Source of the DNA: Alistipes senegalensis JC50
GTDB lineage: Bacteria; Bacteroidota; Bacteroidia; Bacteroidales; Rikenellaceae
Reading direction: 5' to 3'
Assembly (NCBI RefSeq): GCF_025145645.1
Contig: NZ_CP102252.1
Location: forward strand, 1,054,001-1,118,000
Length of the DNA: 64,000 nucleotides
Below the pieces are notes generated by a model that worked only from the letters and a program-made list of their open reading frames with translations, searched no databases and was not told where the DNA came from. A program made the position numbers and the translations under genes. Of the stretch, positions 42,485 to 51,164 are shown piece by piece. Within the stretch, counting starts at the first letter, position 1; each line of letters begins with the position of its first letter.

Positions 42485-44300
42485 AGGCCGGGTAATAGAT
42501 GTTCAGGTTCTTGACATATTCGAGCATGGCCGGCCGACGGATCGTGTCCGTCAGGTAATACTCCTCCAGCAGGCTGGCGATCGGCAGGGCCGCGGAGGCG
42601 CCGAAACCACCGTTCTCGACGTAGACCGAGATGGCGATCTTCGGGTTGTCCTTCGGGGCGAACGACAGGAAAGTCGAATGGTCGCGGCCGCGCGGATTCT
42701 CGGCCGTGCCGGTCTTGCCGCAGACATCCCATCCGTCGAGCCGCGCGAGCGTCGAGGTGCCCCCGACGTTCACGCCCCGCCACATGCCCTCGACGATCGG
42801 TTCGAAGTGCTTCGGATCGACCTTCGTATAGTGGCGCTCGTAGAACCGGGCGTCGAGCGAATCGCGCCCCTCGATCTTCTTCACGATGTGCGGAATGTAG
42901 TAGTAACCGCGGTTGGCGACGATGGCCGCGAGGTTGGCCAGCTGCAACGGCGTGCAGCCCAGCGCGTCCTGCCCGATCGAGAGCGACAGCACCGTGAGCG
43001 AGTTCCACGAACCCCGGTACTGGCGGTCGTAGAAAGCCCGGTCGGGAACGTAGCCGTTGCGCTCGTCGAGGAAGTCCGAACCCAGCTTGCGGCCGAATCC
43101 GAAGCTCTCGACATAGGATTTCCAAACGTCGTACCCCTCCTTCACGCTCTCGTATCTGGGATTGTCGAGGATGTCGCGGAAGACGTAGCAGAAGTAGGCG
43201 TTGCACGAGGTGGCCACCGCGAAGCGCAGGTCCAGCGGCGAGGCGTGGGAGTGGCAGGCCATTTTCAGACGCCCGGCCTGATAGCCCATGTGGCAGGAGT
43301 GGAGGTCCGAAGGGCGCAGCACCCCTTCCTGCAAACCGATCAGCCCCTGCACCAGCTTGAAGGTCGATCCCGGCGGATAAGCCGCCCGCACCGCCCGGTT
43401 GAACAGCGGCTGACGCTTGTTGCGGAGCATCTCCATATAGTTGTTGCCGCGGTCGCGCCCCACCAGTTGGTCGGGATCGTAGGTCGGCGAGGAGACCATC
43501 ATCAGAATTTCGCCCGTCGAAGGCTCGATGGCCACCGCGGCCCCCACCTTGCCGCGCATCAGCTCCTCGCCCAACAGTTGCAGGCGCGCGTCGATGGTGC
43601 TCACGAGGTAGCGGCCCGGATCGGGCAGCGAGTCGTAGCGGCCGTTCATGTAGGAGCCCTTGATGGCCCCGTGGGTGTCGATCTCCTGGATCTTGACGCC
43701 CTTGCGGCCCCGAAGCTCCGGCTCGTAGGCCGACTCCACGCCGCCCATGCCCACGTAATCGCCGATCTTGTAATCCGGATGGCGTTTCAGGTAGTCGGCG
43801 TTCACCTCGCTGACGTACCCCAGCAAGTTGCCGCCCACCTCGCGGGGATACTGCCGCACGGTGCGGTAGACGGCGTAGAATCCCCGGAAGTTGCACTCGT
43901 CGAAGCGCAGTTTGTCTTCCTTGGAGATGTAGCTCATCACGAGGCGCGGTGCCCGCGGCCGCATCCGCGCATTGGCCAGCTCCCGTTCGAGCTTCACCCG
44001 CGGGAGGTTCAGCACCTCGCACAGGCGGGCCGTGTCGAAGCCCCGTTTGTCGATCTCGCTGGAAATGACCATCAGGTCGTAGCACTCGCGGCTCTGGACC
44101 AGGTATTCGCCGTTGCGGTCGAAGACCTCGCCCCGCGGCGGGTATTGCACCACATGCCGCAGCACGTTGGCCCGGGCGAGGTCGCCGTAGCGCGAGTCGA
44201 TCAGCTGGATGTAGGCCAGCCGTCCGATGATCAGCGCGAAAACCAACAGCACGACGACCTGCAAGGTCCTCATCCGTCCGAATCCGTCCGAATCTCTCAT
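42474..44300 (-). CDS. mrdA: Penicillin-binding protein 2 (MrdA)
   Basis: The product has 608 residues with one membrane anchor (TLQVVVLLVFALIIGRLAY), a dimerisation domain containing PPRGEVFDRNG, and the transpeptidase domain. The active-site Ser lies in PPGSTFKLVQ (about 309), the second motif is SCN (about 365) and the third is KTGT (about 528). It cross-links wall for elongation together with RodA. The start at 44300 is chosen because its ATG overlaps the mreD stop (ATGA). Confidence 0.95.
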   Translation of the reverse strand: MRDSDGFGRMRTLQVVVLLVFALIIGRLAYIQLIDSRYGDLARANVLRHVVQYPPRGEVFDRNGEYLVQSRECYDLMVISSEIDKRGFDTARLCEVLNLPRVKLERELANARMRPRAPRLVMSYISKEDKLRFDECNFRGFYAVYRTVRQYPREVGGNLLGYVSEVNADYLKRHPDYKIGDYVGMGGVESAYEPELRGRKGVKIQEIDTHGAIKGSYMNGRYDSLPDPGRYLVSTIDARLQLLGEELMRGKVGAAVAIEPSTGEILMMVSSPTYDPDQLVGRDRGNNYMEMLRNKRQPLFNRAVRAAYPPGSTFKLVQGLIGLQEGVLRPSDLHSCHMGYQAGRLKMACHSHASPLDLRFAVATSCNAYFCYVFRDILDNPRYESVKEGYDVWKSYVESFGFGRKLGSDFLDERNGYVPDRAFYDRQYRGSWNSLTVLSLSIGQDALGCTPLQLANLAAIVANRGYYYIPHIVKKIEGRDSLDARFYERHYTKVDPKHFEPIVEGMWRGVNVGGTSTLARLDGWDVCGKTGTAENPRGRDHSTFLSFAPKDNPKIAISVYVENGGFGASAALPIASLLEEYYLTDTIRRPAMLEYVKNLNIYYPAYDK

Positions 44301-44815
44301 ACGCGCAGCGGAAGTTTGGCCGTGAAGATGCGGGCGATGATCCAGATGAAGCCCACCGACACCGCCGAACTGACGGCGATGCGCAGCAGCGTGTGCGGCA
44401 GATGAATCCACGAAAGGGCCTCCAGCGAAAAGAACACGGCGTGGTGGATGAGCGTCAGCGCCACGAGGTAACCGACGAAAATCCGCTCGCCGAAGCGTGC
44501 CGAGGAGGGAACGCCTCCCTCGCGGGCGTTCTCGCGGCCGTAGAGCATCCCGATCAGCGTCGGGCGCAGAAAGGCGATCAGCAGCGTGGCGATGGTATTG
44601 ATCCCGGCGGCGCCCATGACGCAATCCATCGTGACGCCCAGCGCGAGGCCGGCGCCGAGCACCGCCACGGGCAGCGTCTCGAGCGGCAGCAGGGCGATGA
44701 AGACGATATAGACCAGCGGATTGAAATAAACGCTGATCGACAGGTTGTCGAACAGGAAAATTTGCAGCAGGACCGCCGCCGCGAAAAGTCCGAAGTATGG
44801 AAGTGTGCGATACAT
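44297..44815 (-). CDS. mreD: Rod shape-determining protein MreD
   Basis: The 172-residue protein has about five membrane segments: FGLFAAAVLLQIFLFDNLSI, LETLPVAVLGAGLALGVTMD and VSSAVSVGFIWIIARIF. The sequence is poorly conserved, as is usual for MreD, so the call leans on its place between mreC and mrdA. It starts 3 bases after the mreC stop. Confidence 0.88.
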   Translation of the reverse strand: MYRTLPYFGLFAAAVLLQIFLFDNLSISVYFNPLVYIVFIALLPLETLPVAVLGAGLALGVTMDCVMGAAGINTIATLLIAFLRPTLIGMLYGRENAREGGVPSSARFGERIFVGYLVALTLIHHAVFFSLEALSWIHLPHTLLRIAVSSAVSVGFIWIIARIFTAKLPLRV

Positions 44816-44818
44816 TTG

Positions 44819-45670
44819 TCAGAATCGGGTGTATTGTTCGACTTGCTCGCTCTGCTGGAGGTCGCGGATCTCGAAGAGATCGCGGTTGCCGACCAGCACC
44901 ACATCGCCCAGACGCGACATTCCGGCTGCGAGCCGCACCCGGGCCGTATAGGCCGTGCGGGTCTCGTTGAGCGACGCGCTCTCGACCCATCCGATCAGCA
45001 CGTCGGCCGGGAAATACTGCGAGAATCCCGTCGTCACGACCTCCTGCCCGGGCTGCGGGTCGGCGTATTTCGAAAGCTCGCCGAGGACCACGACATCCGG
45101 GTCGAGGCCGTCCCAGTAGATCGAACCGTAATACTCGGAGTCCGCGAGTTTGCCGCTGGCGCGGAACGAGGTGTTGAGCACCGACATCGCCACCGAATAA
45201 CGCTCCGAACAGGCGACGACGTAACCCGCCATCGCGCCGTCGGGCGACAGCACGGCCATCTCCTCCACGATCCCGTCGCGGTGTCCGCGGTTGAGCGTGA
45301 TGAGGTTCCGGGCCCGGTTGACCGTGTTGGCCACGACCGAGGCGGTGGCGAAGCGGTATTTCGACTCGCCGATATCCTGCATATAGCTGTCCAGCCGCTC
45401 GGCGGTCTCGGCCTCTTCGTATTGGGCCAGCCGCTCTTCGAGCTGCGCGACGCGCGCGAGCAGCATCCGGTTTTCACGCCCCAGCGTGAAATAGTGCCCG
45501 ATGCCCGCGAAGAATCCGTGCACGCCGCCGACCACCTGGTTGGAGCGTGAGAGCAGCCGCGCCTGGGTGTAGTAGGAGGAACGGGCGTAGCAGCTGACGG
45601 CCACGGCCTCCAGCACCACGAACAGCACCACGACGTAAACGCTGCGGATGAACTCGAACAGTTTGCGCAA
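44819..45670 (-). CDS. mreC: Rod shape-determining protein MreC
   Basis: The product has 283 residues: an N-terminal membrane helix (SVYVVVLFVVLEAVAVSCYA), a coiled coil near 75-100 (LLARVARLEERLAQYEEAE-like) and two beta-rich domains with ITLNRGHRDGIVEEMAVLSP and VGWVESASLNETRTAYTARV. It links MreB to the periplasmic wall machinery. A near-perfect 24-base palindrome lies 20 bases upstream of the start. Confidence 0.93.
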   Translation of the reverse strand: MRKLFEFIRSVYVVVLFVVLEAVAVSCYARSSYYTQARLLSRSNQVVGGVHGFFAGIGHYFTLGRENRMLLARVAQLEERLAQYEEAETAERLDSYMQDIGESKYRFATASVVANTVNRARNLITLNRGHRDGIVEEMAVLSPDGAMAGYVVACSERYSVAMSVLNTSFRASGKLADSEYYGSIYWDGLDPDVVVLGELSKYADPQPGQEVVTTGFSQYFPADVLIGWVESASLNETRTAYTARVRLAAGMSRLGDVVLVGNRDLFEIRDLQQSEQVEQYTRF

Positions 45671-45881
45671 AGTTTCTTCCTTAATTTAAGATTGCGGACC
45701 AAGGCCCGCAATCGTTTTATTCAAAATCCATCAACTTTCTACCCGGCAATTGCAGGTTTCGGCTTTAGGGGAGCAGATTTTGCATCGACCGAAATCGGAC
45801 GGGGGGGGGCAGGAGCATACGGACATATGTGACTGTCCCCGGCCGATGAGAAGATGTGAAATATGCCCCATAAAACGAAAG
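45671..45881. other. Intercistronic gap mreB-mreC with hairpin and G9 tract
   Basis: No gene is seen. GATTGCGG ... CCGCAATC (45690-45713) forms a strong hairpin shortly before mreC. A run of nine G lies at 45801-45809. The gap is large compared with the overlaps between all the other genes of this operon, so it may lower expression of mreC and the genes after it, or hold a second promoter. Confidence 0.6.
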
Positions 45882-46901
45882 CTATTTCATCAAGAAGGAG
45901 AACCGGTTGATATTCTTCAACGCGATGCCCGTTCCGCGCGCGATGGCCCGCAGCGGGTCTTCGGCGATGTGGAACGGAATGCCGGTCTTTTCGTTCAGAC
46001 GCCGGTCGAGCCCCTTGATCAGCGCGCCGCCGCCGGCCAGATAAATGCCGTTCTTCACGATGTCGGCGTACAGCTCGGGCGGCATGGACTCCAGCACCTT
46101 CATCAGCGCCGCGTCGATCTTCGTGAGCGACTTCTCCAGCGCGTAGGCGATCTCGCTGTACGACAGCGACACGGTCTGCGGCAGGGCCGTCAGCATGTTG
46201 GGACCCGTCACCACGAAATCCTCGGGCTCCTGCTCCAGGTCCGAAACGGCGGCGCCGATCGAACACTTGATCGCCTCGGCCGTGCGTTCGCCGATGCGGA
46301 TGTTATGCTGCTGGCGGACGTAGCTCTGGATGTCGTTGGTGAAGACGTCGCCCGCCGTGTTGATCGACTCCGAGCAGACGATGCCGCCCAGCGAGATGCA
46401 GGCGATCTCCGACGTGCCGCCGCCGATGTCGATGACCATGTTGCCTTCGGGCGCCTCGACGTCCAGTCCGGCGCCGAGCGCCGCAGCCATCGGTTCGTAG
46501 ATCATGTAGACCTCGCGGCCCCCGGCGTGCTCGGCCGAGTCGCGCACGGCGCGGATCTCCACGTTGGTCGAGCCCGAAGGGATGCAGATCACCATCCGCA
46601 GCGACGGCGCGAAGAGGCTGCCCGAGGTCTTGACTTTCTTGATCATGCCCCGGAGCATCAGCTCCGTGGCGTTGAAGTCGGCGATCACGCCGTCCTTGAG
46701 CGGCCGGATCGTCTTGATGTTCGGATTGGTCTTCTCGTGCATCTGCCGGGCCTGCTGGCCGATGGCGACCAGTTTTCCCGTATGAACGTCCAGCGCGACG
46801 ATCGAAGGTTCGTCCACGACGACCTTTCCGTTATAAATTATCAGCGTGTTGGCCGTACCGAGGTCGATGGCCAGCTCCTGTGTCAGTGAAAAAATTCCCA
46901 T
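45882..46901 (-). CDS. mreB: Rod shape-determining actin homolog MreB
   Basis: The 339-residue product has DLGTANTLIIYNGKVVVDEP (phosphate 1), MVIDIGGGTSEIACISLGG (phosphate 2) and NGIYLAGGGALIKGLDRRL (adenosine motif). It forms membrane-bound filaments that direct the elongation machinery encoded by the genes after it. The leader carries a GC-rich hairpin and a -7 box TACCTTTG on the minus strand at 47001-47008. Confidence 0.97.
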   Translation of the reverse strand: MGIFSLTQELAIDLGTANTLIIYNGKVVVDEPSIVALDVHTGKLVAIGQQARQMHEKTNPNIKTIRPLKDGVIADFNATELMLRGMIKKVKTSGSLFAPSLRMVICIPSGSTNVEIRAVRDSAEHAGGREVYMIYEPMAAALGAGLDVEAPEGNMVIDIGGGTSEIACISLGGIVCSESINTAGDVFTNDIQSYVRQQHNIRIGERTAEAIKCSIGAAVSDLEQEPEDFVVTGPNMLTALPQTVSLSYSEIAYALEKSLTKIDAALMKVLESMPPELYADIVKNGIYLAGGGALIKGLDRRLNEKTGIPFHIAEDPLRAIARGTGIALKNINRFSFLMK

Positions 46902-46961
46902 AGCGCTACACCCAAAGTCTTCTATTTCGTAAAATACCTAACTATCAGCTAAATAAACATC

Positions 46962-46991
46962 GCCGCCCCGGTCTGCGGACCGGAGGGCGGC
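46962..46991 (-). promoter_or_regulatory. GC-rich hairpin in the mreB leader
   Basis: GCCGCCC-CGGTC and GACCG-GAGGGCGGC pair around a TGCG loop, between the -7 box (47001-47008) and the mreB start (46901). It is not followed by a T run, so a terminator is unlikely. A role in mRNA stability or regulation is possible. Confidence 0.5.
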
Positions 46992-47086
46992 AGATTTGGA
47001 CAAAGGTAGCAAAAAGCCCCGAGAATTTTTGTATTTTATTCTAATTTTTTTTATTTACATTTGTAGTCGAAAAACTGAGACTCCGC

Positions 47087-48094
47087 ATGGAATACAAAAT
47101 CGGAACCGACGCCCGCTGCGCGGTCATCGGCTATGGCAGCTGGGCGACGGCCCTCGTCGGACTGCTCGCCGCCAACGGCCAGCGCGTCGGATGGTACGTC
47201 CGCAATCCCGAGGTGCTCGAATCGCTGCGCGCCGAAGGCCGCAATCCCCGCTACCTGAGCGATTTGGAGTTCGATCGCGACCGCATAGCCCCTTCGGACG
47301 ACCTCGACGCCGTCGTGCGCGGCGCCGACATCGTGATACTGGCCGCCCCTTCGGCCTACCTCAAGGATTTCCTCGCCCCGCTGACCGTGTCGCTCCGCGA
47401 CAAATTCATCGTATCGGCCATCAAGGGCATCGTCCCGGGCGACTACCAGACCGTCGTGGAGTACGTTCACGACCGTTACGGGCTGTCGTACAAGCAGATC
47501 GGGCTCTTCACCGGGCCCTCGCACGCCGAAGAGGTGTCGCGCGGGAAGCTCTCCTACCTGACGGTCGTCTGCACCGACCCCGAAAACGCGCAGCGTATCG
47601 GCGAGAAATTCTCCGGCGGGAACATCCGCCTCAGCTACTCCACGGATCTCTACGGCATCGAATATGCCGCCATCCTGAAAAACATCTACGCCCTGGCCGT
47701 CGGGCTGGCCGTCGGACTGGGCTACGGCGACAACTTCCTGGCGGTGCTGATCGCCAACTCGGCGGGCGAGATGACGCGCTTCCTCGAAGAGAGCTACCCC
47801 GACAGGCGCGACACGCAGGTCTCGGCCTATCTGGGCGACCTGCTGGTGACCTGCTACTCGGTCTACAGCCGCAACCGGCGGCTGGGACTGCTGATCGGCC
47901 ACGGCTGCACGGTGAAGAGCGCCCTGAACGAGATGACGATGGTGGCCGAAGGCTACTTCGCCGCCGACTGCATCCGCCACGTCAACGCCCGCCACCAAAT
48001 CGACATGCCCATCGCCGGGATGGTTTACCGGGTGCTCTACGAGGGCGCTTCGGCCCGCAGGAGCATGCAGGAACTGACTACCAAATTAATCTGA
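47087..48094 (+). CDS. gpsA: Glycerol-3-phosphate dehydrogenase (NAD(P)+)
   Basis: The 335-residue product makes sn-glycerol 3-phosphate for phospholipid synthesis. CAVIGYGSWATALVGLLAAN is the dinucleotide fold (usually GAGSWGTA). VVSAIKGIV-like FIVSAIKGIVPG, FTGPSHAEEVSRGKLSYLTV and EYAAILKNIYALAVGLAVGL are typical, with the catalytic Lys in the last motif. A TACATTTG box lies at 47056-47063. The pgi gene follows after 6 bases. Confidence 0.95.
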   Translation: MEYKIGTDARCAVIGYGSWATALVGLLAANGQRVGWYVRNPEVLESLRAEGRNPRYLSDLEFDRDRIAPSDDLDAVVRGADIVILAAPSAYLKDFLAPLTVSLRDKFIVSAIKGIVPGDYQTVVEYVHDRYGLSYKQIGLFTGPSHAEEVSRGKLSYLTVVCTDPENAQRIGEKFSGGNIRLSYSTDLYGIEYAAILKNIYALAVGLAVGLGYGDNFLAVLIANSAGEMTRFLEESYPDRRDTQVSAYLGDLLVTCYSVYSRNRRLGLLIGHGCTVKSALNEMTMVAEGYFAADCIRHVNARHQIDMPIAGMVYRVLYEGASARRSMQELTTKLI

Positions 48095-48100
48095 CAAGAT

Positions 48101-49432
48101 ATGGAAACTCTGAAATTAGACATCGCCAAAGCGGGTGTCGCCCTCACGGCCGACATCGAGGCCAAGGCACAGGCCGCCAACGCCCTGCTGCACTCGGGCA
48201 AAGGCGCCGGAAACGATTTTCTGGGCTGGGTCCGCCTCCCCTCGTCGATCTCCGACGCCGACATCGCCGCCATCGAAAAAGAGGCCGCCAAACTCCGCGC
48301 CAAGGCCGACGTGGTGATCTGCATCGGCATCGGCGGTTCGTACCTCGGCGCCAAGGCCGTGCTCGAGGCCATGAGCGACCCGTTCAAGCTCCTGCACAAG
48401 GAGCAGAAGCATCCCACCGTCCTCTTCGCCGGGCAGAACATCTCGGAGGATTACACCGCCGAACTGCTCGATGCCGTGAAAGAGCACTCGATCGCCGCCA
48501 TCGTGATCTCCAAGTCGGGCACGACGACCGAACCGGCCATCGCATTCCGCCTGATCAAGGCCGAGATCGAGAAGCGCTACGGCAAGAAAGAGGCCGCCGA
48601 GCGCATCGTGGCCATCACCGACAAGGCCCGCGGAGCGTTGAAGACGCTCGCCACGCAGGAGGGCTATCCGACGTTCGTCATTCCCGACGACGTGGGCGGA
48701 CGTTTCTCGGTGCTGACCCCCGTGGGACTGCTGCCGCTGGCCGTCGCCGGCGTGGACATCGCGGCGCTCGTGCATGGTGCGCAGGAGATGGAGAAGGCCA
48801 CGGCCGAAGGCGTGCCTTTCAACGAGAACCCCTCGGCCGTCTACGCCGCCGTGCGCAACCTGCTCTACGAGGGCGGCAAGAAGATCGAGATCCTGGGATC
48901 GTACGAGCCCAAGTTGCAGTATGTCAACGAGTGGTGGAAGCAGCTTTACGGCGAGAGCGAAGGCAAGCAGGGCAAGGGCATCTTCCCGGCGAGCGTCACG
49001 CTGACGGCCGACCTGCACTCGATGGGACAGTACATTCAGGAGGGCGAGCGCACGCTCTTCGAGACGATCATCTCGGTGGCCAAACCCGCCGCCAAGGTCG
49101 TTATAGAAGCCGACAAGGAAAACCTCGACGGACTGAACTTCCTGGCCGGAAAGCGCATTTCGGAGGTCAACCGCATGGCCGAACTGGGCGTGCAGCTGGC
49201 GCACATCGACGGCGGCGTGCCGAACATCCGCATCGAGATTCCCGAAATCTCGGCCCGGACGATCGGCGGCCTGCTCTACTTCTTCGAGAAAGCCTGCGGC
49301 ATCAGCGGTTACATTCTGGGCGTGAACCCCTTCGACCAGCCCGGCGTCGAGGCGTACAAGAAGAACATGTTCGCCCTGCTGGACAAGCCCGGCTACGAGG
49401 AGGCTTCGAAAGCCATCAAAGCCCGGTTGTAA
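48101..49432 (+). CDS. pgi: Glucose-6-phosphate isomerase
   Basis: The 443-residue product has VICIGIGGSYLGAKAVLEAM, IVISKSGTTTEPAIAFRLIK (sugar-phosphate site), DDVGGRFSVLTPVGLLPLA and GILPAS-like KGIFPASVTLTADLHSMGQY. The length matches the short bacterial form (as in Bacillus) and not the 550-residue E. coli form. It interconverts glucose 6-phosphate and fructose 6-phosphate. It is probably co-transcribed with gpsA. Confidence 0.97.
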   Translation: METLKLDIAKAGVALTADIEAKAQAANALLHSGKGAGNDFLGWVRLPSSISDADIAAIEKEAAKLRAKADVVICIGIGGSYLGAKAVLEAMSDPFKLLHKEQKHPTVLFAGQNISEDYTAELLDAVKEHSIAAIVISKSGTTTEPAIAFRLIKAEIEKRYGKKEAAERIVAITDKARGALKTLATQEGYPTFVIPDDVGGRFSVLTPVGLLPLAVAGVDIAALVHGAQEMEKATAEGVPFNENPSAVYAAVRNLLYEGGKKIEILGSYEPKLQYVNEWWKQLYGESEGKQGKGIFPASVTLTADLHSMGQYIQEGERTLFETIISVAKPAAKVVIEADKENLDGLNFLAGKRISEVNRMAELGVQLAHIDGGVPNIRIEIPEISARTIGGLLYFFEKACGISGYILGVNPFDQPGVEAYKKNMFALLDKPGYEEASKAIKARL

Positions 49433-49450
49433 AACGCTGCGACGCTACGC

Positions 49451-49485
49451 AAAAAGCGGATTCTCCGATGGAGAATCCGCTTTTT
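49451..49485 (+). terminator. Terminator after pgi
   Basis: AAAAAGCGGATTCTCC and GGAGAATCCGCTTTTT form a long perfect stem with a tiny GAT-type loop, with T runs in both directions. It serves the converging lipoprotein gene as well. Confidence 0.9.
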
Positions 49486-49503
49486 CATTGTCCCGGCGGC
49501 GCG

Positions 49504-49959
49504 TCAGAGGAACGGCTTCGCCGCTTCCGGAGCATGCGCGCTGCGGCCCACAACGCCGTCCTTCGCATAGGCGGGAATCTCCACGGCGGTATAGAGCGAC
49601 ACGACATCATCCGTCTCCGAACGCAGTTGCAATTCGGTCTCCGTCTGCTTTTCGATCGCATAGCTGCTCTCCCACGGCGTACCGTCGGAATAGTGTCCCG
49701 AAAGAATTTGCCCCTCCTTGACATAGGTTCCGGTCAGTTTCCGGTAACCGGGCGTGTCGATGCACTGGTAAAGCGCGAAGGTCATGTCCTCGTTGAGTTG
49801 CAGAAAGACCTTGCCGGAAAGCTCCGTACCGCCGTTCCAGCGGGTGAGCATCCAGCCGTCGTAACGGGGCGCCTCCTCCTTCTTCTTATCGCTTCCGCCG
49901 CAGCCGGCCATCAGGAGGGCCAGCGCTGCAACGATACCGATTCTAAATCCTCGTTTCAT
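49504..49959 (-). CDS. Small lipoprotein, lipocalin-like
   Basis: The 151-residue product has a signal sequence ending in LLMAGC (lipobox). The mature part is beta-rich: GGTELSGKVFLQLNEDMTFA, LYQCIDTPGYRKLTGTYVKE and GQILSGHYSDGTPWESSYAI, the pattern of short lipocalin-like domains in Bacteroidota. The ligand is unknown. The ATG at 49959 is chosen because it starts the signal peptide. Confidence 0.75.
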   Translation of the reverse strand: MKRGFRIGIVAALALLMAGCGGSDKKKEEAPRYDGWMLTRWNGGTELSGKVFLQLNEDMTFALYQCIDTPGYRKLTGTYVKEGQILSGHYSDGTPWESSYAIEKQTETELQLRSETDDVVSLYTAVEIPAYAKDGVVGRSAHAPEAAKPFL

Positions 49960-50134
49960 GCGTTTCGTCCGCGCCGCATCTGGTTTGCCGCGGCGGCGGT
50001 CCACAAATATAGGGTTTGAAATCCGAAATCCAAAACCTACGGGTGAAAAATCCCCCGGCGGCGGATGAAAACACCCGCCGTTGGCATAAAAAATGCACCT
50101 CGCAGTCCGGGCTATTCCCCGATCCTGCAACACG

Positions 50135-50788
50135 ATGAAACTGCGTCTGATCCTGATACTCCTACTGTTCGCGGCATCGGCGGGCATCCTCGTCTGGATG
50201 TACTGCGCGGCGGCGCGCACACCCCGGGTGCCGCAAGCCCCGCCGTGGGCCGAAACGCTCGCGGACCTCGACGCCTGCTGCCGCCGCAAGCACGTCAAAT
50301 CGGTGCAATACGACAACTTCGCCGCGATCGCCGCCGGGGAATCCCGCCCCAATGCCGAACGGCTGTTCCGGGCTATGGCCTTCTCCGAACGGTTGCAGGA
50401 ACATAACTGTGCACAGGCCATCCTGCGTCTGGGCGGCAGCTACACGCCTCCGGTGCGGATCGTGCTTTTCGGAGGCACGACCGACGACAATCTGGAACGG
50501 AGCATCGGCTACGAACGCCGGAACCTCGGCGAACGGCACGGCACGGAGATCGGCCGCGCCCTGCGGAAAGGCAACCGCTATGCGGCGCGGATGCTGATCC
50601 GGGCATCCGCCGCGGACCTGCGGAACGCCGTCCTGATGGAGCGTTGCCGGAGTGCCGGGAGCAACGAGCCGGACAGCTGCTGGTTCTTCGTATGCCCGGA
50701 ATGCGGCAACATCTACGCGGCGGAGCACCTCGATTATTACTGTCCGATCTGCCTGACCGGCCGCGAACGGTTCGTCAGGTTCGAATAG
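50135..50788 (+). CDS. Membrane-anchored rubrerythrin-like protein
   Basis: The 217-residue product begins with a hydrophobic anchor (LRLILILLLFAASAGILVWM). The middle has NFAAIAAGESRPNAERLFRA followed by MAFSERLQEHN, the first half of a ferritin-like diiron domain. The end has CPECGNIYAAEHLDYYCPIC, a rubredoxin-like Cys4 iron site. Rubrerythrins reduce peroxides in anaerobes. The anchor and the placement on the periplasmic side are unusual and would suggest an envelope role. Some diiron ligands in the second half are not obvious. The start at 50135 gives the anchor directly. Confidence 0.75.
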   Translation: MKLRLILILLLFAASAGILVWMYCAAARTPRVPQAPPWAETLADLDACCRRKHVKSVQYDNFAAIAAGESRPNAERLFRAMAFSERLQEHNCAQAILRLGGSYTPPVRIVLFGGTTDDNLERSIGYERRNLGERHGTEIGRALRKGNRYAARMLIRASAADLRNAVLMERCRSAGSNEPDSCWFFVCPECGNIYAAEHLDYYCPICLTGRERFVRFE

Positions 50789-50798
50789 CCGGTCCAAG

Positions 50799-51101
50799 AG
50801 GCGGATTCGAACAGACGGGGTTCGATTCGTGCAGTGCAGATCCCGCGTCGTGAAAAAAGAGGTACCGACGTACGCTCCAGCTTAAAATGTCACAACTCTA
50901 TCAGAATACGACAGGTAAGAGTCGGAAAACTGTCCACATCTGCATTCCATCCTGTCAGCAACTCCTATTTATTATTTAATGAAAATGTCCCGATTTGTCA
51001 AACATATGGTTTATACTATGTTTCTGAATAATCCGGACTTCCATCATCATAGACAATGACTTACGAAATCGCTCGAAATCTGAAAGTAACAAAATAGCCC
51101 A
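50799..51101. other. Intergenic stretch bordering the glycan locus
   Basis: No gene is seen. Bases 50937-50957 match 1476-1496 (opposite strand, 20 of 21). The sequence is AT-rich compared with the core to its left, fitting a junction of different origin. Confidence 0.5.
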
Positions 51102-51106
51102 GAAAA

Positions 51107-51133
51107 CCCCGAACGACATTGAAATCGTTCGGG
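51107..51133 (-). terminator. Terminator of the glycan-utilization operon
   Basis: CCCGAACGA and TCGTTCGGG form a 9-base stem with an 8-base loop. On the minus strand it is followed by GTTTTCT. It lies about 30 bases after the last gene. Confidence 0.8.
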
Positions 51134-51164
51134 ATTTGAAACCTCTGACAGCACGGTCGTCGTT

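Noticed and set aside
45801..45809. G9 run taken as an assembly error
   Set aside because: It cannot be excluded, but three runs of exactly nine, two of them in intact frames, argue against random errors, so they are kept as findings.
46996..50019. A reading frame of 1007 residues across gpsA and pgi on the same strand
   Set aside because: It is a side effect of high GC at third positions: Arg/Gly/Pro-rich, no motif, and it covers two certain genes in another frame.
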